Below the pieces are notes generated by a model, which saw only the letters and a list, made by a program, of their open reading frames with translations, did no database searches and had not been told where the DNA came from. A program made the translations under genes and the position numbers. A stretch of 64,000 nt of DNA from assembly GCA_020465985.1 (NCBI GenBank), contig JAANYP010001197.1:340001-404000 (forward strand), read 5' to 3'. Positions 11,377 through 24,685 of this stretch are shown here, piece by piece. The stretch's first letter is position 1. Each line of letters starts with the position of its first letter. Source of the DNA: Centrapalus pauciflorus. Lineage: Eukaryota > Streptophyta > Magnoliopsida > Asterales > Asteraceae.

Positions 11377-12377
11377 GTAACATTTCTATTACTTTATTTT
11401 TCTTTATAACTTCTTATTTCGGATTTTAAATTTTCAAATTTTTTAAGGGTTTTAAACTCTGTTTTTAGCATTTTTAGGTTAGTAGATCAGTGTCTTTTAA
11501 GTTAGTGTAGTAGAATAAATTGTTCCTTATCTGTTTTAGCATTAGGATCTGCATTTTTATTAATTTTTAGAGCTGTTCACGTTTACATGTGCATGAACAC
11601 TCTAACTGCAATTTTGCCTTAGTCCCGAACTCGGATACATCCGAATTTCGGATCCATTCGAAATTCGAATGACTTCCACTTAGACAAAGTTTCAGTTTAT
11701 TTGAATCACTTCTTGGACCCATCCGACTTTCTGATCCATCCGAAATTCGGATCAGATGACCACTTGGAAAATTTATAAACATACTATATATTTCACCTGA
11801 ATTTCGGTTCACCTGAAATTCGGATGGACTCATATAATATCATTTATATATTTTATTCAACTAAGTGTCTTCCTCGGTCCACCAGAAATTCGGGTCCACA
11901 AGAATTTCGGTTCCGTCCGAAATTTATGACATTCATTTTAATGTCTAAGTGCTCACAATAGTTAACATCATCTGAAATTCGGATCCATCCGAATTTCGGC
12001 TCACACACACCATCTTTTAGTTTCATACTTAGTTTTTAATTTCATGCATCATTCCATCCGAATTTCTATCCCACTAGAAATTTAGATCATTTCTTCTGTA
12101 TTTCCCTTGCACCCGAACTTCGGTTCTTCATGCATCCGAAATTCGGTTCATCCGAATGTCAACACTTCGGAATTTTTTTAAAATTTTCAATTTTTGCATT
12201 TCACTAAAATAAAAAAAAACCACAAAAATATTCCATGTCCTATGCACCATTGGTTATAGTTTAAAACAAGTGTTTGAGTGAACACCTCTATTCTAACATT
12301 GGTTTGTAAACGATTGACTTCGGATTTTATTTAGTAGAAGTTACATTCTACTAAAAAATTTTCTGATGCTTAAACAG
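11377..12377 (+). other. Putative 5' UTR intron before the D1 accessory gene
   Basis: It opens with GTAACATTTC after CCAG and closes with GATGCTTAAACAG at 12377, six bases before ATG at 12383. A branch-like CTACTAAA lies about 30 nt before the acceptor. T-rich, without an ORF. Splicing is inferred from the signals and from the matching arrangement in family S and Athila L. Confidence 0.6.
11641..12146 (+). repeat. Array of CCGAAnTTCGG palindromes
   Basis: Five perfect palindromes (11641, 11740, 11989, 12113, 12136) and about eight one- or two-base variants lie in 500 bp, often in pairs separated by ATCCAT or TTCAC. Spacing is irregular, so this is not a simple tandem repeat. They fill the presumed intron. 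Confidence 0.9.
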
Positions 12378-12382
12378 AATAG

Positions 12383-15300
12383 ATGGGTTCAATTCACACT
12401 TATTTCAGACTTAATATCAATGTATCATTTCTATACAAGTCTGATAAACTAATTGTGTTGCATTCTTACATGACTTATGATCCTCAAATTACCCTAACCA
12501 TTCCCTATCCTCCGATCCCAAACAACAACACCCAGCTGCCAAAAGAAACCCTTCTCACATCCGCCCAATTCACAGAATTTGCCCCCATAACTGGCAGCTT
12601 GACCTTTCAACTCTCCGCCATGAAGCCGAGGATATCACTTTTGATATCCTCAAAGGCCACCCCGTCTTTTATGCCTTAACCACCGCCATCTCCGTTCCCA
12701 TCATATATCTGCAACAATTCTGGCATCATCTAACCTTCGTTAATGATGCAGAACCTCACTTCACTACCATTATAGACTCTGTCCCAATCAAGCTCACCCT
12801 TGAATCCATCTGCCACATCCTCCGCCTTCCAGCTGAAAATTTCTCACTCAATTAATATGCCTTTGCCCCTATCCCATCACCAGCCCAAACCCTTCAAAAC
12901 ATACTCATCATAGGCTATGATGGCCAACTATCCAAGCCATCCGAATTTAAGACCAAGCAACTCCAGTCTCACTGGAGGGTCTTTTTCGATGTGATAAACA
13001 AATGTTTTATCGGTAAACACTCCGATCATGAATCAGCCTCCATCCAAGTGCTTGCCATGTTTGCCGCCTTTGCATTCGATCGCCATTACGACTATGCGGC
13101 ATTTATTTTTGAGGAACTGAAGCGGGGTGTTCACGAAAGAGGAACAAGAGAGCGAAAGTTCATACCCTTTAAACGATTCCTTCAGCTGTTCATCCAATTT
13201 TCCATGGATCAAGATGACAAAATACATGAGCGTCCTGAAGCTGATGTATACAAAACTGCCGCACTTTAACGAGTTAAAATCCCAACAGACTCTGCCGATG
13301 TCCCGATCATGTATAATTACTATATCTGGTGGACTAGACAGATGAAAGGGTAAGAGAATACTGTCGGGTCGTGTATCCGGTTGAGGCTCTATCTGTACCG
13401 ACAAAGTCTAACCAATCCGAAGGTGAGGGTCCTTTGAGTGAGAATGAGGGAGTGAAGACAGCAATGCAACATATCTTAGGTTCTGGGGAGAGGGAGGTCT
13501 TTATAGTGAGGGAGGGAGACGGGGGTGAGCAGGCAGAGACGATCGATTCTGAAAGAACTGTCTCTAACCAAATGAGGGCAGAGCGAACAATTTTTGAGGG
13601 TGTCCCCTGCCCTATAAGCCACACAAGCTAGCAAAAGGCCACTAGTCCAGTGACCGAAGAAGTCCTCACCACCCACTCAGTTTCCCCTTTAAGGGAAACT
13701 GTTTCATTGCACGGGGAAATAGCACATACACCATCACCCTCTCACTCGGAGAGAGGTGATGTTGAAATAGGTCACATGCTGCCCCCAGTGACCGAACCTC
13801 CTTCGACCACAGCTCACACCCCACCCCATAACACTATACACGACGCCTCCATGGTGTGCGCTCCTGACAGAGTCACCTCCGTGGCGACTCCCACAAGTTC
13901 CGGATCCGCAATCCAAAAATGAGAGGCGGATAGGATGGAAGGATGTCCAGTTGTTGACACACAAATGCCATCAACTTTAGGCCATCTCGGTATTACTCAC
14001 AAAATGTTAACGGCAGCTCTCCATGCTTCCGGTTTCGTTTCCTGGGCTGACCTGGATGCCCTTAAGGCAGCTTCCGATGAGCAGCATACCGCCCTTTTCT
14101 CATTTCTCAAGGGTAAGGGTGTTGCATCTCAAAAGTTGTACCAGGAACCCCATCAGTCCAAGCACAGATTGCAGAACTATCCGATAAGGTAGATACCCTA
14201 ACCAGGAATGTGCTTCAAATACAGGAGCAGTTGAACGGCAGAATCGACCGCCTGGAATCTACTGTTATTGAGTCACAGTGCAGACCTCAGGCTGAATCCT
14301 TTAAACATAAGCACGGTGATCAGGATGACCTTGATCATCCTAAGGCGGAGAAATGCCCCAGGGTTCAGTCTGAGGGAGATTTGCTGGTTATAGGGGTGTG
14401 GAAGCAGAACAGGGTGGGGAAGGAAGTTTAGGGGCTCTGAGAGGCGCAACAAAAATAGATCCACATTCGGCCATGGTTGTATACGAGCTTCCATTTGAAA
14501 AAGTTGAGATCATATTGGTGTCTGATTCAGACTCTGATATCGATGAAGACTATCCCTTGATTACACCTAAGCCAGAGCCAGGGTCACCTCAAAAATCATC
14601 ATCTTCATTTGACTTTCTGAATTCCCCTACCTACGTACCCCAAGACGAAATTCTATCGTCTATAAAAGCATCCGCCCCTACTCCAATAGAAACTCCACCA
14701 TTCCAAACCGCCCCACAAGTCCAAGAAACCTCATCAGCCCAAGCCTAACCTGCTGAGACATCAGGACGTAGAATAGTAGATTGCTTTGAAACAAGGGCTG
14801 ATGTAACTCTTGTGCACGAGATTAATGATTTAGAGTGGGTGAGATGGTATTCAAAGGGCAAAGTTCAGAAAATGACAGCAGAAGAGAAAGAAACTTTAAG
14901 ACGTGATCGTCAAGGTCGTGTTTACACACTGCTTGAAGCTCCTTCTGCTGAGATAGAGGAACCACCAGTTCAGGGATTGAAGCAGTTTTTAATGAAATTT
15001 CCATCTGAAGAGTTTCAAAGTCCATATCTTGAGGAAATATTCAAGATGGTGTTCAAAAAGAATCCAGGGTCATATAGCAGAGGCTTATTAATGATTATCT
15101 TTGATGCATCGCGGGCCGAACAAGCCGAATATAACCAAATCATGCTGAAAGATAAAAGACCTAAATCTGCTTACTGGTCCAAATCAAAAATAAAAAAAAT
15201 CAACTCCATTCATATGTATAAACAGGCCCGTGTGTTCACTCCCGCGTTCGAAATTCTTAGAGAAGACGGGTCAATACAGTTTATACACGAGTGTGACCTG

Positions 15301-15721
15301 GATTTTGCAAATATTGATGATGTTGAGACTCTTCATGCTATGCTGAAGAATAAAATTAAAATGTGTCTATCTCATGTCACTGCTGTCGCTGCCTTAACAA
15401 GAAGCATGAATCGACGTTCAGTCATTATGTGCTTAAGGTATTTTCAAATGGCGATCTAGAGCTTCATGGTCAAAGTAGGACTCAAGGCCCCTGAACAGGA
15501 CATTTTTTACTTGTTCACCATCCATTGTATAGAGTCCTCATGGGAGGCCAGTAGGGGGTTATATTCTTGAAAAAGTGACATCGGGTTTGGATTATTCTGG
15601 TACGGGGCTTACTAATTATGGAAAAATATACATATGGCTTCCTTTGAATGTTTCTTCCTTTCTTCCTATTCTTGCCAAACAGAAACGTGTGTGGTGTGAG
15701 TGTTTTGGGAGTAAACAGTAA
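12383..15721 (+). pseudogene. Accessory protein gene of D1
   Basis: A gene-length region in several frames. The N-terminal domain (about 12600-13270) reads FYALTTAISVPIIYLQQFWH, SVPIKLTLESICHILRLPAE, IGYDGQL and RVFFDVINKCFIGK, followed by FDRHYDYAAFIFEELKRG; it lines up block by block with residues 30-190 of the family S accessory protein (QFWEHL, MLRQILQL, MGYAQD, RYLVHVIMVCF, KRFNFSEMFFGEF). Then come a Ser/Pro-rich acidic linker, a short coiled coil (14180-14270) and a C-terminal domain from 14812 with LKQFLMKF and FIHECDLDFANIDDVETLH. Beyond a stop at 15459 coding goes on in other frames to the TAA at 15719. The start ATG at 12383 follows a good acceptor, but its frame is lost before 12600. 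Role unknown; no enzyme motif, signal peptide or membrane segment. Confidence 0.6.
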
Positions 15722-16817
15722 CAAGAAAGCTTCCATATCTGATAATTGATTGCTAGAATTTGATCTTCATCTTTTTCTTGTTGAGTTCTTGGGTTTGCAA
15801 GGTAAGTGATTACTGATTTGTGCTTCTGAAATTCGTATTATGTATTGTTAATTTGTGAAAATGGCTACTAAGCCTATGAGGGTGTTATGTATTGACTTTG
15901 TGGGTTTTCATGGCTAGAATCGAGTTTGAGGGGTTGGTTTTACCCTGGGTAGCCATGAAAGACGAACAGAGCAGGAACCATCGCACCAGGGCGCGGTCAC
16001 GACCCCCTGAGCACGGTCGCAATGCGTTTGGTGGCGGTGGAGGGGTGAGTACGATCGGGATCTGAAGAGCGCGACCGTGATGGTCAGCGTGGCAGCGACG
16101 GCCTGAGCGCGACCGCAATGGAGCAGGCGCGGGTCGTGATGGGGAGGAACACGGGCGCGATCAGCGGGGTTTTGGGTTGGGTTATGTTTTGGGCTTTTGG
16201 GTCGGTTTGGGGGTGGTTCTGGGATCCGATTCTATTGGGGGTTCAGTTGTGAGTTTGTTATATGTGTCGTTTGGGTTGGGACTAACGGTTGGGATCCGTG
16301 TGATTTCAGGGACGAGTCAATAGCGAGCTGAGCCGAGTCAGAGATTATGGGATTAGTGGATTGACCAGGTGAGTACTCGAAGCCTTTTTAAACCCGGGAT
16401 TGTTTTGCGAGTCGTAGCTGTGTAGCTATTATTGCGTATGTATAATGTGCAATGTGTATGAGACAAGGACGCGAGCTGTAGGTATGATTCTATCCTTACA
16501 TATGTGACATATGTGCATGAGATGAGATCCAGTCCAGGGGGTCCGTGATGCGTTCCATACGGACGGTGATTCGCGATGGTGGATCATATGGGTTGACTAC
16601 CCTAACAGTCTTTAGAGTGTGTATACACGGCAGGGCCTGTAGCCGGTTCGTGCCCGTGCTACAGGGTTTTAGCTAACCACCGCTGCGCACGGTCATCAGC
16701 CGGGGAAGGGTCTCCTCAGTGATTGTGTGTGTCGGGCTTCGGATCTCGTGCAATGTGTTCATACCTGAGTAGGGTTGTTGATTGCCAAGGACATGGATAG
16801 AGATTTCCATGCGTGTA
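15722..16817 (+). repeat. Gypsy-type LTR J, left part
   Basis: Non-coding, GC-richer than its surroundings. A donor-like GCAAG|GTAAGT occurs near 15801. Between 15980 and 16160 the words GCGCGGTC, GCGCGACC and ACGGTCGC recur in both orientations. The other part is 19319-19733, which ends GGGTGTTACA, a typical gypsy LTR end. The start of J is not clear and is probably truncated. Confidence 0.55.
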
Positions 16818-19313
<2,496 letters not shown>

Positions 19314-19318
19314 GTGTA

Positions 19319-19733
19319 TGTGTTATGTGTATATATGTGTTATGTGTTTATGCTGCAGAGTCTAACCCTCGCGTACTCACGAGCTTCCGAGCTTACGTAT
19401 TCGAGTCTACTATGTTCAGGGAATTAGAAAGGGGAGCGGTAGCTGTGTTTGCTCGATTGGGACTTGGGGATCTTCGTGTTTGCTTTTGCGTATCAGTCAG
19501 ATTTGTACAGCTTGTGATAGCTTCCTTTGGGATTTGTAATTAGTACGTATATACGATAGTTAGGGTTGTTGTATGTTCGAACTGCGATTACTGTATTAAC
19601 CTTTTGTGCAAAAGTTTAAATTAGCAGTGATCTGTATCATCCTCCGACACATGTATCATATGGAGTTATTGCGATGTTGCCACCTATGATATTGTGTTGA
19701 CGTGGCATTTATACGGGATAGGAGGGTGTTACA
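19319..19733 (+). repeat. Gypsy-type LTR J, right part
   Basis: Continues J after solo LTR K and its duplicated GTGTA. It ends GGAGGGTGTTACA at 19733, directly followed by copia D2. Pol of D2 begins mid-gene at this border, so J may have inserted in D2, or D2 was cut here. Confidence 0.55.
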
Positions 19734-22671
19734 ATATGCATCTGGAACACCTAACAAAAATGGACCCATCCTAAATTGGGTACCCAAAGTTGTGTGATTT
19801 AATGCAAATGGTTCTTGGTTACTTCATATCAAGACCCGCACTTCAAAGAAATGGCTTCTAGTTAACTCTGTCTAGGACACGTCTTTTCATGAATCGGTTT
19901 ATGTGCAGCTTTGTACAAAAACCGATATGTTTGGCTCCTGTGCACACAGTTCAGGACCCGTTCTTAACCCAATATGTTTTCTGAACACTTCGGCTCAGAA
20001 CACGGTTTGAATGTCATGATTCTAAAAGTCATCATCGTACGCAATTTACATTACACGCAAAATCCATTTGGTATATGGATTCAGGCTGCGCCAAGCACAT
20101 GATTGGGAGAAAAGAGTTGCTATCAGACATCGTAGAACAATACTGTGGAACAGTTAAGTTTGTGAATGACAACCACGCTAAGATCAAGGGATACGGTGAT
20201 TTGGTTCTGAACAATCTGGTCATTAAGTACGTTGACTATGTCAAAGGGCTATCTCATAACCTCTTTAGCATAGGCCAACTATGTGACAAAGGACTAGAAG
20301 TAACGTTTAGGGCTAGAAATTGTAGTGTCAAGAGTGGTGACGAAAATGAAATATTAACTGGTTCCCGCAACTCAAACCTTTAAACCATAGATGTTGCTAA
20401 GCTGATGGTCGAGGATAGTATTTTCTTGTTATCTAAAGCCTCTTCAAAGGACTCATGGTTATGGCATCGGAGGCTATCCACCTTGAGCTTCGAAAACCTG
20501 AATAAGTTGGCTTCAAAACAATTGGTTAAGGGACTCCCAGAGCTTCAATATGAAAAGGATCACCTGTGTGAAGAGATCATCTCATAAGCCAAAGCCCGAA
20601 CCATCTTCAAAAAGAGTCCTGGAGTTACTGCATATTGATTTATGCGGTCCTATGCAAACGCAAAGCATAAATGGGAAGCGGTATGTGTTGGTTATCATTG
20701 ACGACTACTCACCATATATCTGGGTCAAGTTCTTGCGAAATTAGGATGAGACAGCTCAAGAAATCATCAATTTCATCAAGAGTGTCGAGACCCAACAGCA
20801 GATGTCAGTGCAATCAATCTGATCAAACAACGACACAGAATTCAAGAACTTGGTAGTAAAAAGTTTCTTGCGATCCAATGGTATTCACCATCAATTCTCA
20901 GCCGCACGAACACCTCAACAGAATGGTATCGTTGAAAGAGAAATCGTACCCTTGTGGAGGCTGCTCGCACCATGCTAAACTACTCGAAACTACCACCGTT
21001 CTTGTGGGCTGAAGCCGTGTCCACAGCTTGCTATACGCAAAATCGCTCAATTATCCATAAGCGTTTTAACAAAACTCCTTATCAACTCTATCTTAATAAA
21101 GTTTCTTATATCAAATACTTACGAGTTTTTGGTTGCAGGTGCCATGTGCTGAATGACAACCTCAGAAAATTTAACGAGAAAGCAGATGAAGCGATCTTTA
21201 TTGGATACTCATCCAATTCAAAGGCATATCGCACGTTTAACACTCGCACCAGGACAGTCAACGAGAGTGTGCATATCACATTCAATGAAATGGCTGAAAT
21301 AGCTCCGGAACTTGACCAATCAGGAACTCGCATTACTCAAATGCCTGGAGACTCTTCTAAATCTATCTCTTTCTCTTCTTCTGATTTAATTAAATTATTT
21401 GATCCTTTTATATTGAATTTTTTAGTCCTAGTATTAATTCTTCTTCTGTTTCATCTTCTACATTTAATGCATCTTCATCAGATTCAACTGTTCATCCACC
21501 ACCTTCGGATCCATAAATTTCTTCACCAATTCATACTCTAGCACCTACACCTATATCATCTCCACTACCCTCCACATCATCCTCAGACATTCCACCAGTT
21601 GAATCTACTCCGATAATACCCTCCCACATTGTATCAAACATTATCCCTCTAGAAGATCCACAAGAACCTGAATTGGAACCAGTGGTGCCCTCGCTCTAAT
21701 CCATTGATCAGAACACATCATCCATCCCCACACTCACCACTGAGCTTCCATCACGTTCACCCCTGCCACACAAGACGAAATGGACCCATAATCACCAAAG
21801 TGAACAAATCATTGGTGGTATTTCCACTGGGGTTCAAACTCGAAGGGCATCTACTAATGAATGTCTCTTTGTGTCAATCCTTATTAAGATTGAGCCTGCT
21901 CGTGTCGATGAGGCCTTGAAAGACCCTGACTGGTGGTTAGTTCCCAAACCAAAAGGCCGAGCCATAATCAGGACCAATTGGATCTTCAAGAACAAATGAG
22001 ACAAAAATGGCATTATTGTAAGGAACAAGGCGAGACTAGTTGCCAAAGGCTACCGACAGCAAGAAGGCATTGATTATGAGGAGACCTTCACTCCAGTTGC
22101 ACGAATTGAAGCTATCAGAATCTTATTGGTGTATGCGGCACACAAAGACTTCAGAGTGTACCAAATGGACGTCAACACCACCTTCTTAAACGGTGAACTA
22201 AACGAAGAGGCGTATGTTGAACAACCACAAGGTTTTTTTATGCATATAAACCGGACCATGTTTATGTGCTAGATAAAACTCTCTATGGTTTGAAACAAGC
22301 ACCTCGAGCTTGGTATGACAGTCTCTCTAACTTTCTTACTTCTGCCGGTTTTAGTAAGGGTGTGGTGGACACAACATTGTTCACGAAAAGGGTAGGACCA
22401 CATATAATGCTAGTCAAAATTTATGTAGATGATATTATATTTGGATCTACTGACTCTAAGTTTTGTAAGGAATTTTCATCCCTAATGGGGTCCATGTTTG
22501 AGATGAGTATGATGGGGGAAATAAACTTTTTTCTCGGATTACAAGTCAAACAACTTGAATATGGGATATTTGTGAACCAGTCAAAATATACTCTTGACAT
22601 TCTCAAGAAGTATCGCAACTCCCATGGCTTCAAACTGTAAGTTGGATACTAACCCTGCTGTGAAAAGTGTC
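19734..22671 (+). pseudogene. Pol of D2: protease, integrase, most of RT
   Basis: The protease site YMDSGCAKHMIG (about 20070) keeps DSG. Integrase shows HRRLSTLSFENLNKLASK, HIDLCGPMQT, IDDYSPYIW, then SNNDTEF in place of DNG-T-E-F, and TPQQNGIVERE before a frameshift near 20940. The integrase C-terminus (GCRCHVLNDN, KADEAIFIGYSSNSKAY) and a Ser/Pro-rich linker follow. RT has ARIEAIRIL, YGLKQAPRAWYDSLSNFL, the catalytic YVDDIIFGSTDS (about 22422) and MMGEINFFLGLQVKQ. A stretch of about 50 bp seen in D1 (DSCTS region) is deleted near 22610. Several stops; inactive. Confidence 0.85.
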
Positions 22672-22676
22672 GATAA
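19734..22676 (+). mobile_element. Copia element D2, left part
   Basis: A second copy of the D1 family. It starts mid-gene at the end of LTR J and stops at the GATAA (22672-22676) where composite E is inserted. It resumes at 44320 after the second GATAA (44315-44319) and is interrupted again at 44852 by Athila L. Confidence 0.85.
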
Positions 22677-23072
22677 TGTAAGGTCACCTACCTACGGATC
22701 TGATCTTGACGCGACACCTTCCAACGAGTATGGAATCCTCGTTAGGGGTTTAACGGATCGATCACACACACGGAAACCCGGAGACGAAAACAATGATAGT
22801 CGATATGACGAATGGCCCGACACGTGTATTTCTTCGAAACGACTCTCTGAAATCTCACAAGTTCGTACGTGCACTATACGAGCTCTGAATGCTAATCTCT
22901 GCAAAAGTCTCTGAATAAAACGAACGGATGCTCTGTTTGCTCTCAAGTTCGACAGAACCTCTGAGCCGTCAAAGACCGTTGAATTCACAATGATAAGTTC
23001 AATATATAGCCGATAAGTTTGTGTAGATGCTCCTCCACGAACTTATTCTCATAAGTTTGTGTAGACGCTCCT

Positions 23073-23322
23073 CTTGAACTTATCTTTGAACTTGTTCTTG
23101 AACTTCTCTTTGAACTTGTTCTTGAACTTATCTTTGAACTTGTTCTTGAACTTATCTTTGAACTTGTTCTTGAACTTATCTTTGAACTTATTCTAGAACT
23201 TATCTTTGAACTTGTTCTAGAACTTATCTTTGAACTTTTTCTAGAACTTATCTTTGAACTTAATCTGGAACTTATCTTTGAACTTAATCTGGAACTTATT
23301 TTAGAACTTATTCTAGAACTTA
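23073..23322 (-). promoter_or_regulatory. Tandem array with heat-shock-element-like sites in U3 of LTR A
   Basis: The core is a 24-bp unit made of two 12-bp halves, TTGAACTTGTTC and TTGAACTTATCT. Eight sites fit TTCnnGAA: four TTCTTGAA and four TTCTAGAA. They lie 60-310 bp upstream of the TATA box in sense direction. The consensus nTTCnnGAAn is the known binding unit of heat-shock factors; heat response is an inference. Confidence 0.65.
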
Positions 23323-23423
23323 ATATGATAGTCTAGAACTTAACATGCAAATGTAAACATCATACACAATCATGATATCAATAACAAAACTAGACTGTTG
23401 TGGTCACACCGGATGTACCAACA

Positions 23424-23537
23424 GACTCCCCCTTGACGATAGCTTCTAGTTTTTGTTCATTGATCGTAATAGACCATCAGATTCAGAACTATGAATACCG
23501 AAACTAGACAGCTATTGTCACATCAGGTGTATCAACA
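23424..23537 (-). repeat. Second PPT and LTR-start unit inside LTR A (114 bp)
   Basis: Inside the LTR at 23423/23424 the sense strand reads CAAGGGGGAGTC followed by TGTTGGTACATCCGG, a complete PPT plus LTR-like start. The true LTR start is 114 bp further out (TGTTGATACACC, 23537), next to the outer PPT. LTRs C and F have the same arrangement; LTR B has only one PPT. Confidence 0.8.
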
Positions 23538-23549
23538 GACTCCCCCATA
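23538..23549 (-). other. Outer polypurine tract of core A
   Basis: Sense strand TTATGGGGGAGTC abuts the LTR start TGTTGATACACC. It is an edited copy of the inner PPT context (GCTATCGTTATGG against GCTATCGTCAAGG). Confidence 0.8.
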
Positions 23550-24560
23550 ACGATAGCTTATAGTTGTTATTCATTACTCTATAGAACTAGGCTTATTAAG
23601 TTACTACCTGCATGGAGTCCCTGCTTAACACACACTTTGACAATTTTCTGATATATCCTGCATTTAGATCTTAAATTCTCATCAAAAGAAATTCACTGAT
23701 CATGAAGTCTGTGCTGGTCATCTTTAGATAGATTGACAAGGAGCAAGGTATCGTAGACTCTCAAAATCACCTTTTCTTCTTTGTTATCCATGACTGCCTC
23801 TCCAGTTTCGCTGTCCTTACCGATTTGTAGACTAACTTAGTCCATGTTCTACCAGTCCGAGGATATATTCTTATTTGAACCACAGCTCTTCTACCAACTC
23901 TTAGATTAACCTTTCAAATCTTTCAGAATGACCCTCCCTTCGGATAGTTTTTGCAAACACCTTAGCAAAAGAATCGTCTTCCTATATTTATAAGGTCCTT
24001 CCAAGCTAAATCATCACTTCACAGTTCAGAATCTGATTCATCATTTAGTGCAGATTTCAGCATCTCTAGATCTATCACATTCTGATCTTCATTCATAACA
24101 CCTTCATCGAGTGACTTCCAATCAGGTATATCTTTAGGAGTAAGTGCTCATTCCTCAAGATCCTCCTGTTCTAACTCATCTTCAAAGTCGAACCTCATTT
24201 CTTCTTCATCCAACCCTGACAATGCTCCGATCAGACCTTATCTTCAGTTACTTCTGTCGACTCTGATTCCTTGTCTTTTCCTTTGTCAGCGGCTATGAAT
24301 ACCGACTGCCCCTGAGGATCAGCAAGCTGAGCAAATTATTGTTTTGAAAGATCTGCCAGCTCACTGTTCGGGCCATCTTCTTTGGCCATCTTCTTTGACT
24401 TCTCTACAATTTCTCCCCCTAAGATTGACGATCTTTCAACAACTCCTCCAATATAGCCTCCTTGTAATCTGCTGCTGTTGATCAGTCTCTGTCTGATCCA
24501 ACTAGGCATTAAGATGTGGAAGTTCACGAATCGCCTTTGTCAGCTGAAGAATCTGTAATT
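23550..24560 (-). pseudogene. Accessory gene of core A, C-terminal half only
   Basis: Minus-strand remnants match the second half of the B accessory protein: the coiled-coil start (QLTKAIRELPHLNA against QLSTAVKELQAHNA), the acidic region corresponding to DFDCDQEDLEEGEF, and the later block with KTIRREGHSERFERL against KIIRREGRSGIFERI. Frames shift repeatedly. The N-terminal domain that B and C have is absent; instead the exon is preceded at 24561 by an intron with its own donor and acceptor. So A belongs to a variant with a short accessory protein. F has the same layout, which shows it is not a private deletion. Confidence 0.65.
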
Positions 24561-24685
24561 CTATAAAAACTCCAATTCTAACACTGTATAGACTTAATCA
24601 ACACAAAAACCCATCATAATATGTTAGTAGGACATTAAAATCCATTATTCAACGATAAAAATGCAATGAAACTCTACTTACTTAC
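24561..24685 (-). other. Putative intron before the short accessory exon, core A
   Basis: Sense strand: donor AAAGAAT|GTAAGTAAG, a TACTAAC branch-like site, acceptor TTTTTATAG|AATTAC; 125 nt. The same intron (126 nt, ending TTTTTACAG) is in F at 59567-59692. Confidence 0.6.

Larger units (their letters stand above)
4876..15721 (+). mobile_element. Copia element D1: gag-pol plus accessory gene, LTRs lost
   Basis: Plus-strand gag remnant, pol (PR, INT, RT, RH), a 2 kb spacer with promoter and intron signals, and an accessory gene follow in order. The 5' LTR and start of gag are missing (cut at about 4876) and no PPT or LTR follows the accessory gene, so both ends are truncated. D2 (19734-22676, 44320-44852) is a second copy of the same family. 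Confidence 0.85.
22677..23537 (-). repeat. 3' LTR of core A (861 bp)
   Basis: Plus-strand ends are TGTAAGGTCACC and GGTGTATCAACA; in sense direction it runs TGTTGATACACC to GACCTTACA. A TATA box (GCTATATATT, minus strand) lies at 23001-23010, so U3 is 23537 to about 22975 and R-U5 the rest. U3 holds an AAGTTC-rich tandem array and an internal second PPT. Confidence 0.9.

Noticed and set aside
12383..15721. D1 accessory region as a captured host gene
   Set aside because: Position, leader layout and N-terminal blocks match the family S accessory gene, so it belongs to the element. A far older host origin cannot be excluded.
22594..22914. ORF running from D2 into LTR A
   Set aside because: Crosses the insertion border at 22676/22677; a chimera without biological meaning.
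23073..23322. AAGTTC array as a CRISPR-like array
   Set aside because: No unique spacers; simple tandem units inside a retrotransposon promoter.
22677..23423. LTR A ending at the inner CCAACA
   Set aside because: The GATAA duplication and the outer PPT place the edge at 23537 (and 44314 in C).
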